Origin: Phycisphaeraceae bacterium | GTDB lineage: Bacteria; Planctomycetota; Phycisphaerae; Phycisphaerales; Phycisphaeraceae | Direction: 5' to 3' | NCBI GenBank assembly: GCA_029260655.1 | Contig: JAJDCU010000040.1 | Span: 1 to 64,000, forward strand | Length of the DNA stretch: 64,000 bases | In this document: positions 44,185-51,484 of the stretch, piece after piece | How positions within the stretch are numbered: position 1 is the stretch's first letter | Layout of the letters: every line of letters starts with the position of its first letter | Notes under the pieces: generated by a model | Seen by the model: the letters and a program-made list of their open reading frames with translations, nothing else | Told to the model about the DNA's origin: nothing | Databases searched by the model: none | Position numbers and translations under genes: made by a program

Positions 44185-44823
44185 ATGCAACACGTTGACC
44201 TACGCGCGTACGTTTTCCTCGACAGCCTCCAGGCCCAGTTTGCCTCTTTCATGGCGACGGTGTCGCAGGGCTTCTTGCCCGTGGCCGGCCAGGCGTCGCT
44301 GTTCGTCGAGATCTCCCCCGGGATCGAGATCAACCGCGTCACCGACATCGCGCTGAAGTCCACGCACGTCCGACCGGGCATGCAGATCGTCGAGCGGCTC
44401 TACGGCGCGCTTGAGATCCACTCCGACTCGCAGGCGGATGTCCGCGCCGCGGGACGCGACATACTCAAGGCCCTGGAGGTGACAGAGGAAGAGCGGCGCA
44501 AACCCACGGTGATCTCCAGCCAGGTGATCCGCTGTGTGGACGACTACCAGACCCAGCTGATCAACCGGATGCGTCACGGCAACATGATCCTCGCCGGTCA
44601 GACGCTGTATATACTGGAGTGTGAGCCCGCCGCGTACGCGGCGCTGGCGGCGAACGAGGCGGAGAAGGCGGCCGACATCAACATCCTGGAGGTCCGTGCG
44701 GTCGGGAGCTTCGGGCGAATCTATCTCGGCGGCGAGGAGCGCGACATCGAAGTCGGATACCAGGCGGCGGTCGCGGCGATCGAGGGCGTCAGCGGCCGGG
44801 TCGTCGAGAAAAAGAAGAGGTAA
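44185..44823 (+). CDS. BMC-T shell protein, CsoS1D-like (stacking, gated-pore type)
   Basis: 212 residues made of two BMC domains in tandem, so three copies form one pseudohexameric tile. The first domain ([47 protein letters not shown]) matches CsoS1D-type proteins that stack in pairs. The Glu70-Arg71 pair corresponds to their gating pore residues. Such tiles are thought to admit larger metabolites. It begins 14 bases after the fusion enzyme. Confidence 0.9.
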   Translation: MQHVDLRAYVFLDSLQAQFASFMATVSQGFLPVAGQASLFVEISPGIEINRVTDIALKSTHVRPGMQIVERLYGALEIHSDSQADVRAAGRDILKALEVTEEERRKPTVISSQVIRCVDDYQTQLINRMRHGNMILAGQTLYILECEPAAYAALAANEAEKAADINILEVRAVGSFGRIYLGGEERDIEVGYQAAVAAIEGVSGRVVEKKKR

Positions 44824-44911
44824 CCCCGGGCCTGTATTGGGCGGCGCCCGGACCCGGGCCCGAGACGATATAACAGTGAAGATTTAACTGATTCAGAGAG
44901 GAACCCTGACG

Positions 44912-45208
44912 ATGGCAGAAGCATTAGGCATGATTGAAACACGCGGGTTTGCGGCGATGGTCGAGGCCAGCGACGCGATGGTCAAGGCCGCCAAGGTCGA
45001 ACTGGTCTCGTACGAGAAGATCGGCGGCGGGTACGTTACCGCGATCATCCGCGGCGACGTTGCGGCGGTGAAGGCCGCCTGTGACGCAGGCCAGGCCGCG
45101 GCGGCGCGCGTCGGTGAGATCGTCACCGTCCACGTGATCGCTCGTCCGCACACCAACGTGGACACGACCCTGCCCCTCGGTCGGCCCAACGCCGGCAAGG
45201 GCAAGTAA
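44912..45208 (+). CDS. BMC-H hexameric shell protein
   Basis: 98 residues with the single Pfam BMC fold: [20 protein letters not shown], then the KIGGG pore loop near residues 37-41, then [17 protein letters not shown]. Six copies make the main facet tile. It has a good ribosome site (GAGAGGAA). A short C-terminal tail ([11 protein letters not shown]) is positively charged. It is the only BMC-H in the operon, so it must build most of the shell surface. Confidence 0.95.
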   Translation: MAEALGMIETRGFAAMVEASDAMVKAAKVELVSYEKIGGGYVTAIIRGDVAAVKAACDAGQAAAARVGEIVTVHVIARPHTNVDTTLPLGRPNAGKGK

Positions 45209-45333
45209 TCACCGGGTCGTCGGCCGGGTCGGCAAGCGCGCTTCACGGCGTGGACGGTCTGTCTTGATACAGGCCGCGCCGCGCGCCTGTTTGCGCAGCG
45301 CCGACTGGTTAGCGATCCCATGGGAGTCTTGCG

Positions 45334-45621
45334 ATGTTTCTGGCGCGGATAATCGGCACGGTGGTCTCGACCCGCAAGGAGGCGAGCCTCGAGGGCCTGC
45401 GCTTCATGCTGCTTCAGCCGCTTGACGAAAAGGGCAAGCCGACCGGCTCGCACGTCGTCGCCGCTGACGCGGTTGGCGCGGGCGTCGACGAAGTCGTCCT
45501 CTACGCCTCGGGCAGCTCGGCCCGGCAGACCGTGGCGACCGACAAACGCCCCTGCGACGCGGTGATCATGGCGATCGTCGATTCCTGGGAGGTCGGCGGC
45601 GATCAGCGGTACAAGAAGTAA
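45334..45621 (+). CDS. BMC-P pentameric vertex protein (EutN/CcmL family), copy 1
   Basis: 95 residues. The EutN/CcmL/CsoS4 fold is shown by [20 protein letters not shown] at the N-terminus, FMLLQPLD, a central [20 protein letters not shown] and the closing [11 protein letters not shown]. Five copies cap a vertex of the icosahedral shell. GGGAG precedes the start. It lies between BMC-H and the aldehyde dehydrogenase, which follows after 21 bases. Confidence 0.93.
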   Translation: MFLARIIGTVVSTRKEASLEGLRFMLLQPLDEKGKPTGSHVVAADAVGAGVDEVVLYASGSSARQTVATDKRPCDAVIMAIVDSWEVGGDQRYKK

Positions 45622-45642
45622 CCTTCGGTGAGGTGACCAGCG

Positions 45643-47103
45643 ATGTCTCGGCTAAACGACAACCAGATCGACGTGATCGCCCGGCAGGTCCTGTCCAGGA
45701 TGGCCGGCGCCGTGACGCCCGACGCGCCAACCCTGCCGCCGGCGCAGACCGAATCGATCGCCCGGTCCGGTTCCCTGCCCATGGGCGTGTTCCGCAGCAT
45801 CGACGACTGCGTCGCCGCCGCGCAGCAGGCGTTTGTGCAGTTCAAGAAGATCGGGCTCGACCACCGCAAACAGATCATCGCCTCGATCCGTGAGTCCATG
45901 CTCGCCCACGGCGAGTCTTTGGCGCAGGACGCCGTCGACGAGACCGGCCTTGGCCGGGTCGAGGACAAAATCATCAAGAACCGGCTGGTCACGAACAAGA
46001 CCCCTGGGCCGGAGTACCTCGAACCCTCGGCGGTTTCCGGGGACCACGGGCTGATGATCATGGAGCGAGCGCCCTACGGCGTGATCGCCGCGATCACCCC
46101 CACGACCAACCCGACCTCGACGATCATCTGCAACTCGATCGGTATGGTCGCCGCGGGGAACACGGTTGTATTCAACGTCCACCCAAGCGCCAAGCGCGTC
46201 TCCTGCCGGAACATCGGCCTGATCAACGAGGCGATCGTCAAGGCAGGCGGACCCGAGAACGTCGTCACCGCGATAGCCGAGCCGACCATCCCAAGCGCCC
46301 AGGAGCTGATGCGTCATAAGGGCGTCCGCCTGCTGGTGGTGACCGGCGGCCCGGGCGTGGTCAAAGAAGCGATGACCAGCGGCAAGCGCGCCATCTGCGC
46401 CGGGCCGGGCAACCCCCCGGTCGTGGTCGACGAGACGGCCAACATCGAAAAGGCCGGCCGGGACATCGTCAACGGCGCTTCGTTTGATAACAACGTCATC
46501 TGCGTCGACGAGAAAGAAGTCTTCGTCGTCGAGTCCGTGGCCGACCGCCTGCTGAAGGTGATGGGCCAGAACGGCGCGGTCGTGCTGACCAAGCCCCAGG
46601 CCTCGGCGCTTGAGAAGGTGATCTTCGACGAGGTCCGTGGCCCCCGTAAACCCGGGAAGATCAACCGCAAGTGGATCGGCAAGAACGCCAGCGACATCCT
46701 CGCCCAGATCGGGATGCGCGTCCCGGACACGGTCCGCCTGGCGGTGATCGATGTGCCGGTGGACCACCCGCTGATCTGGACCGAGCAGTTGATGCCGGTG
46801 CTCCCGGTCGCCCGTGTCAAGACCGCCGACGAGGCGATCGATCTGGCGATCGAGGCCGAGCACGGGTTTGGCCATTCCTCGTCGATGCACTCGATGCACT
46901 TAGGCCGGCTCAGCCGGATGGCCCGGGAGATGAACGGCAGCATCCTCGTCAAGAACGGCCCGATCTATTCCGGCTTAGGCCAGGGCGGCGAGGGCTACAC
47001 CTCCTTCTCGATCGCCAGCCCGACCGGCGAGGGGCTGACCAACCCAAGATCGTTCTCCCGTGAGCGCCGCTGCGTGCTGATCGACCACTTCAGGATCACC
47101 TAA
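45643..47103 (+). CDS. CoA-acylating aldehyde dehydrogenase (PduP-like BMC cargo)
   Basis: 486 residues. It oxidises an aldehyde with NAD+ and CoA to an acyl-CoA. The N-terminal 21 residues (RLNDNQIDVIARQVLSRMAG) form an amphipathic encapsulation peptide, followed by a Pro/Thr/Gln-rich linker. Catalytic-domain motifs are ITPTTNPTSTIICN, AGPGNPPVVVDETA and FDNNVICVDEKE with nucleophile Cys287. Acetaldehyde released by the DeoC partner is the natural substrate, giving acetyl-CoA. No phosphotransacylase or alcohol dehydrogenase follows. Confidence 0.93.
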   Translation: MSRLNDNQIDVIARQVLSRMAGAVTPDAPTLPPAQTESIARSGSLPMGVFRSIDDCVAAAQQAFVQFKKIGLDHRKQIIASIRESMLAHGESLAQDAVDETGLGRVEDKIIKNRLVTNKTPGPEYLEPSAVSGDHGLMIMERAPYGVIAAITPTTNPTSTIICNSIGMVAAGNTVVFNVHPSAKRVSCRNIGLINEAIVKAGGPENVVTAIAEPTIPSAQELMRHKGVRLLVVTGGPGVVKEAMTSGKRAICAGPGNPPVVVDETANIEKAGRDIVNGASFDNNVICVDEKEVFVVESVADRLLKVMGQNGAVVLTKPQASALEKVIFDEVRGPRKPGKINRKWIGKNASDILAQIGMRVPDTVRLAVIDVPVDHPLIWTEQLMPVLPVARVKTADEAIDLAIEAEHGFGHSSSMHSMHLGRLSRMAREMNGSILVKNGPIYSGLGQGGEGYTSFSIASPTGEGLTNPRSFSRERRCVLIDHFRIT

Positions 47104-47104
47104 G

Positions 47105-47677
47105 TTGAGCCGTGAACCCGCCATCGCGTTGCTTGAGTTCGACAGCGTCGCCATCGGCACGCACGCCGCCGACGCGATGGTCAAGCGCGCCGAGATCACC
47201 ACGCTCCGCGCCGGCACCGTGCAGCCGGGCAAATACCTGGTGCTGATCGGCGGGCCGGTTGCCGTGGTTGATGAATCCTACACCGAGGGCATCCGCGTCG
47301 GCCACGAGGCGCTGACCGACCAGATCATCCTCCCGGACGTGCACGAGCAGGTATACGCAGCGGTTGCCGGCAAGCGTCAGACAAAGGCCGACGATTCGCT
47401 TGGGATTATCGAGGTCTCTGGCCTGAGCGCGATGCTTGTCGCCGCTGACCGCGCGGTTAAGAGCGCCGATGTTCGGATCATCGAGATCCGCCTGGGCGAT
47501 GGGCTCGGCGGCAAGGGCGTGACACACCTGACCGGCAAGCTGGAATCCGTACAGGCCGCGATCGACGCCGGGCTTGCCGCCATAGAGCCGTTGCACGCCA
47601 GCCACAGCATCATCCCCGCGCTCGACGCCGAGCTGCGCAAACACATCAACAAATCCACGGAGTTCAACCCGTCATGA
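47105..47677 (+). CDS. BMC-T shell protein, single-layer type
   Basis: 190 residues with two BMC domains. It starts at a TTG overlapping the region just after the ALDH stop; ribosome coupling is likely. First domain: ALLEFDSVAIGTHAADAMVK and GKYLVLIGGPVAVVDES. Second domain: LGIIEVSGLSAMLVAADRAV and GKLESVQAAIDAG. It resembles the non-stacking BMC-T of Haliangium-type shells more than CsoS1D. There is no Cys, so the iron-sulfur pore of PduT is absent. Confidence 0.9.
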   Translation: MSREPAIALLEFDSVAIGTHAADAMVKRAEITTLRAGTVQPGKYLVLIGGPVAVVDESYTEGIRVGHEALTDQIILPDVHEQVYAAVAGKRQTKADDSLGIIEVSGLSAMLVAADRAVKSADVRIIEIRLGDGLGGKGVTHLTGKLESVQAAIDAGLAAIEPLHASHSIIPALDAELRKHINKSTEFNPS

Positions 47678-47955
47678 TGCTCGGCCGCGTCATCGGGACC
47701 GTGGTCCCCTGCGAAGTGTACGAAGGGCTCCGGGGCGTGCCCATGCTTCTCGTGCAGCCGCTTGACCCCAAGCAGAAAGGTGCCGGTTCGGCGCTGGTCT
47801 GCTGCGACTCGACGCGCATGGCCGGCCCCGGCGAGCTGGTCTACTACGAGGGCGGACGGGAAGCCGCGCTCGCGCTGGACCCCTGGTTCGTCCCGGTCGA
47901 CCACACCATCATCGGGATCGTCGACGGCGTCGACATCCAAGGGGGCGCGTCATGA
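47674..47955 (+). CDS. BMC-P pentameric vertex protein, copy 2
   Basis: 93 residues, EutN/CcmL family: MLGRVIGTVVPCEVYEGLRG, MLLVQPLDPKQKGAGSALVC and HTIIGIVDGVDI. Its ATG overlaps the preceding TGA (ATGA). It diverges from the other two BMC-P proteins in the loop lengths, so the vertices may not all be alike. Confidence 0.92.
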   Translation: MMLGRVIGTVVPCEVYEGLRGVPMLLVQPLDPKQKGAGSALVCCDSTRMAGPGELVYYEGGREAALALDPWFVPVDHTIIGIVDGVDIQGGAS

Positions 47956-48215
47956 TCCTCGGCATCGTTACCGGCACGATCACCTCGACGATCAACCACC
48001 CGTTCTACGACAACCGCCGGCTTCTGATCGTCAGCCGTACCAACCCCGACTGGACGCTGACCGGCAAGTACCTGATCGCGATCGACACGGCATACGCCGG
48101 TGTCGGCGACCGGGTCCTGGTCCTGGATGAGGGCAACGGAGCCCGCCAAGTCCTGGATGACCCCACCGGGCCCGCGAGGTCGGTGATTGTGGGCATCGTG
48201 GATGAGGTTGCCTAA
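47952..48215 (+). CDS. BMC-P pentameric vertex protein, copy 3
   Basis: 87 residues, EutN/CcmL family: ILGIVTGTITSTINHPFYDN, RLLIVSRTNPDW, AGVGDRVLVLDEGNGARQ and VIVGIVDEVA. The start again overlaps the previous stop (ATGA). It is the last gene of the BMC operon; kdsA begins 12 bases later and may be read through. Confidence 0.92.
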   Translation: MILGIVTGTITSTINHPFYDNRRLLIVSRTNPDWTLTGKYLIAIDTAYAGVGDRVLVLDEGNGARQVLDDPTGPARSVIVGIVDEVA

Positions 48216-48227
48216 GCCGTTTATCCT

Positions 48228-49082
48228 ATGGGGATGAACACGCAGCATATCGAAGTCGCCGGCGTCACGATCGGTCCGGACCGGCCGTTGACGATTATCG
48301 CCGGGCCGTGCCAGGCCGAGTCCAAAGACCTTTGTACGACGGTCGGCAAGGCTGTGCGTGACCGCTGCGCGGAGCTTGGGCTTAGCTACATCTTCAAGGC
48401 CAGCTACGACAAGGCCAACCGCAGTTCAATCCACACCGAGCGCGGGCCGGGCCTTAAAGCCGGGCTTTCCATGTTGGCTTTGGTGCGCGATGAACTTGGC
48501 GTGCCGTTGACGACCGACCTGCACGAGCCGGGCCAGGCTCAGGCGGTGGGGGAGGTTGTCGATCTTGTTCAGGTCCCCGCGTTTCTCTGTCGGCAGACCG
48601 ACCTGCTTATCGCCGCGGCGAAGACCGGCAAGCCGGTGAACGTCAAGAAGGGCCAGTTCATGTCCCCGGCGGAGATGAGCAACGTAGTAGCGAAGCTGAC
48701 CGAAGCCGGTGCCGCGAATCCGGGTGCGGGCATCATGCTGACCGAGCGCGGGACGTTCTTTGGGTATCACCGATTGGTCAACGACTTCGCCGGGCTTGGC
48801 GACATGATGAAGCTGGGCTGGCCGGTGTGTTTTGATGTGACGCACTCGACGCAGCAGCCCGGCGGCGAGGGCCAGAGCACAGGCGGTCGGCCGGACACCG
48901 CGCCGCTGCTTGCCAGGTGTGCCGTGGCGGCGGGGGTCGATTGTCTGTTCATCGAGACGCACCCGGATCCGGCGAATGCCAAGTCCGACGCCGCGACCAT
49001 GCTGCCGCTTGAGCAGATGCTTTCATTGCTTGGGGAATTGGCGCATCTGCGCGGGGCGCTTGGGCAGATCACCACGGGCTGA
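48228..49082 (+). CDS. kdsA: 3-deoxy-D-manno-octulosonate 8-phosphate synthase
   Basis: 284 residues. It condenses phosphoenolpyruvate with arabinose 5-phosphate to make KDO-8-phosphate for lipopolysaccharide. Family motifs are IIAGPCQAES (metal Cys in metal-type enzymes), FKASYDKANRSS, KPVNVKKGQF, MLTERGTFFGYHRL, DVTHSTQQPGG and FIETHPDP. It suggests a Gram-negative envelope with KDO. Starts at 48228 or 48234; neither has a strong ribosome site. It lies directly after the BMC genes but is functionally unrelated. Confidence 0.93.
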   Translation: MGMNTQHIEVAGVTIGPDRPLTIIAGPCQAESKDLCTTVGKAVRDRCAELGLSYIFKASYDKANRSSIHTERGPGLKAGLSMLALVRDELGVPLTTDLHEPGQAQAVGEVVDLVQVPAFLCRQTDLLIAAAKTGKPVNVKKGQFMSPAEMSNVVAKLTEAGAANPGAGIMLTERGTFFGYHRLVNDFAGLGDMMKLGWPVCFDVTHSTQQPGGEGQSTGGRPDTAPLLARCAVAAGVDCLFIETHPDPANAKSDAATMLPLEQMLSLLGELAHLRGALGQITTG

Positions 49083-49385
49083 CCCTCGCGCCACCGGCAA
49101 GCGCTCTGAAACCAAGTCCAGCGGTCTCCGCGATCAAAGCCACCGACTTACAGCCGGCGAGTCCGCCATCTATAAGATGGCGGCTAGTATGCCCCATTGA
49201 GGTTGAAACGGGGTGCTCCAGGCCCCCGGGGCTACGCGGGTAGGCCGTTGGTCAGGAATGCGCCCCAAAATCGCCGAAATGGGGAACATGCGCCCCGTTT
49301 GTTACGTCCTAACCTGTGAATAGGGCTTGCGCCGGGGTATGATTGTGCGGTCCGGCCCGATTGAATGATTGATGGAGACAGGCCT
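49083..49385. other. Intergenic region with a strong hairpin
   Basis: No gene is supported. A perfect nine-pair hairpin (ccgccatct / agatggcgg, three-base loop) stands at 49163-49183, about 80 bases after kdsA. It lacks a T-run. The remainder probably includes the promoter of the downstream cluster. Confidence 0.5.
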
Positions 49386-51299
49386 ATGAACGCGGTACGT
49401 CAGGCCATTGCCCGCACCCGTCGGCGTGTGTTTTTCGACACGTGGCTTGGGACCCTTGGGTGGCTCGCCCTGGTGTGGGCGGCGGCGGCGCTATTGATCC
49501 TGCTGGCCGACCGTCTGGCGTCGCTGAGGATCCCTTTAGACCCCGTTTGGGTCTACGGCTCGGCGGCCGGGGCGCTGTTTTTGTTAGCACCGTTGCTTGC
49601 GTGGATACGCAGGCCCGGTGTCGAAGACGCGGCGTCGGCGATGGACGAGCGGCTTGGGCTCAAGGACAGCCTGGGGACCGCTTTGTATGCCGAGGGACTC
49701 AAAGACGACCCCTTCGCCAGGCAGGTCCTGGCAGATGCCGACCGGTTGGCGTCACGCACGCGCGTGGATGAGGCGTTCGCCATCCGCCTTGGCGCGGGCT
49801 GGGGGTATGCCGCGCCGGCCGGGGCGATCCTCGCGCTGCTGATGGCGTTTCTCCCCGGCGGGATGGATGTCCTGGGTCTGGGCCAACACAGACAGGATCA
49901 GCAACAGCAACAGGCCCAGGCCGAGCAGGCCCAGCGCCAGATCCTCCAAGCCAACGCCTTGATCAAAGAGGTCGAGGCTTCCGAGTCCAAGCTGGTTGAG
50001 GCCGATCCGGACGACGTGTTCAAGGAGCTCGCCTCGCTGACCCGCCGGGACCTGACGAACCCAGAGTTTCGCCGTGAAGCGGTGTCGAAACTGTCGGATG
50101 TTCAAGAGAGACTCGCCGACGCCGAGCAGGCCAAGCACCAGCAGGTCCAGGCGGTCAAGAACCAGATGAGCCAGCTCGATCCCGGCCAGCGCGGCCCGGC
50201 CGACCGGTTCGCCGACGCGATGCGCCGCGGCGACTTCGCGTCGGCGCAGAAGGAGCTACAGCGCCTGGCGGACAGCCTCGATGGCATGCCCGATGCCGAG
50301 AAGCAGGCCATGCAGCAGCAGCTACAGAACATGTCCGACCAGCTCCAGCAGTGGGCCGCCCAGCAGCAACAACTCCAGCAACAGGCCCAGCAGCAGATCC
50401 AGCAACAACTCCAGCAGGCGGGCCTAAGTCAACAGCAGATCCAACAGCTTCAGCAGCAGGGCTACAACCAACAGGCGGTCCAGCAGGCGCTTCAACAGCA
50501 GATGCAGCAACAGGGGATGACCCAGCAGCAGGCCCAGCAACAGTCTCAGCAGATGGCACAGCAGATCCAGCAGCAGCAACAGCAGGCGCAGAACGCCGGG
50601 CAGTCGGCTCAGCAGAACCAGGGGCTCAGCTCATCCATGGGGCAGATGGCCCAGTCGCTCAGTCAGCAAGGTCAACAAAGTCAGCAACAGCAAGGCCAGC
50701 AGCAAGGCCAACAGCAAGGTCAGCAACAGGGTCAACAGCAAGGTCAACAACAAGGTCAGCAACAGGGTCAACAGAACTCACAATTCTCCCAAGGCGCCTG
50801 GCAAGGCCAGCAGCAGCTTGGCCAGATGGCGCAGATGCAGCAGCAGCTTCAGCAGATGCAGCAGGCCCAGTCGCAACTGCAAAACGCGATGCAAGGGATG
50901 AACCAGGGGATGGGCCAGGGGCTACAGGGCATGGGTCAGGGCGCGGGGATGCAGCCGGGTCAGGGCGGCGGCGTTGGCGGACGTGAAGCCGGCAGCGGGG
51001 TCGACAACAACCCACTGGGCCAAGAGCGGCATACCGGCCCGTACACGACCCGCACCGAAAGCGACATCCAGCAGCGACAGGGCCGGATCATCGCCTCCTG
51101 GATGGAGAACGGCGAGATGAGCCCAGGCCAGGCGACGGTCGAGTTCGACCAGGCGGTGACCGAGGCGCGCACCGACGCCGAACGCGCCGTCACCGAAGAC
51201 CGCGTCCCCCGGCGGTACCACGGCACGGTCAAGGATTATTTTCAGCAACTGCCCGACTCCCCCGACGCCGTCCGACAAGCCCCCGCCGCGCCGAGGTGA
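49386..51299 (+). CDS. DUF4175-like membrane protein with a very Gln-rich region
   Basis: 637 residues from the ATG at 49386. Two N-terminal membrane helices (residues about 22-75) and a third (about 135-155, GYAAPAGAILALLMAFLPGG) resemble DUF4175 proteins that precede MoxR/VWA genes. After a helical segment comes a stretch of roughly residues 300-510 where Gln is the dominant residue, including seven or more QQQG units and QQMQQ-like blocks. The C-terminal 110 residues are ordered-looking (SDIQQRQGRIIASWMENGEM). Its role in the cluster is unknown, and the polyQ part may self-associate. Confidence 0.72.
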   Translation: MNAVRQAIARTRRRVFFDTWLGTLGWLALVWAAAALLILLADRLASLRIPLDPVWVYGSAAGALFLLAPLLAWIRRPGVEDAASAMDERLGLKDSLGTALYAEGLKDDPFARQVLADADRLASRTRVDEAFAIRLGAGWGYAAPAGAILALLMAFLPGGMDVLGLGQHRQDQQQQQAQAEQAQRQILQANALIKEVEASESKLVEADPDDVFKELASLTRRDLTNPEFRREAVSKLSDVQERLADAEQAKHQQVQAVKNQMSQLDPGQRGPADRFADAMRRGDFASAQKELQRLADSLDGMPDAEKQAMQQQLQNMSDQLQQWAAQQQQLQQQAQQQIQQQLQQAGLSQQQIQQLQQQGYNQQAVQQALQQQMQQQGMTQQQAQQQSQQMAQQIQQQQQQAQNAGQSAQQNQGLSSSMGQMAQSLSQQGQQSQQQQGQQQGQQQGQQQGQQQGQQQGQQQGQQNSQFSQGAWQGQQQLGQMAQMQQQLQQMQQAQSQLQNAMQGMNQGMGQGLQGMGQGAGMQPGQGGGVGGREAGSGVDNNPLGQERHTGPYTTRTESDIQQRQGRIIASWMENGEMSPGQATVEFDQAVTEARTDAERAVTEDRVPRRYHGTVKDYFQQLPDSPDAVRQAPAAPR

Positions 51300-51301
51300 G
51301 G

Positions 51302-51483
51302 TGGGGGTTGGAGATTGGGTGTCGGAATTAGGGATTGGGGTTTATCACCGGGACCATCTACTTAATAAATGTCTTTTTCCAACCCCTACCCTTACCACAT
51401 GACACTCACACACATGATCTCGAAGCGTTATCCTGCGCCTGCGGCCCCAACCTCTAATCCCCAACCCCTAATCTCCAACCACC
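51302..51483. repeat. Long-hairpin repeat of the CCTAATCCCCAACC family
   Basis: Left arm ggggttggagattgggtgtc...attagggattgggg and right arm cctctaatccccaaccccta...ctccaacc are inverted copies, about 100 bases apart. The right arm runs to two bases before the next gene's start codon. Confidence 0.82.
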
Positions 51484-51484
51484 T

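Noticed and set aside
44185-44823. Phosphotransacylase (PduL) as an identity for the gene after the fusion enzyme
   Set aside because: The sequence has two BMC domains and CsoS1D-like segments, and lacks the PduL His-rich metal motifs.
50690-50770. Regular DNA repeats suggesting an array
   Set aside because: They are codons of the QQQG tract inside a large open frame, not spaced repeats.
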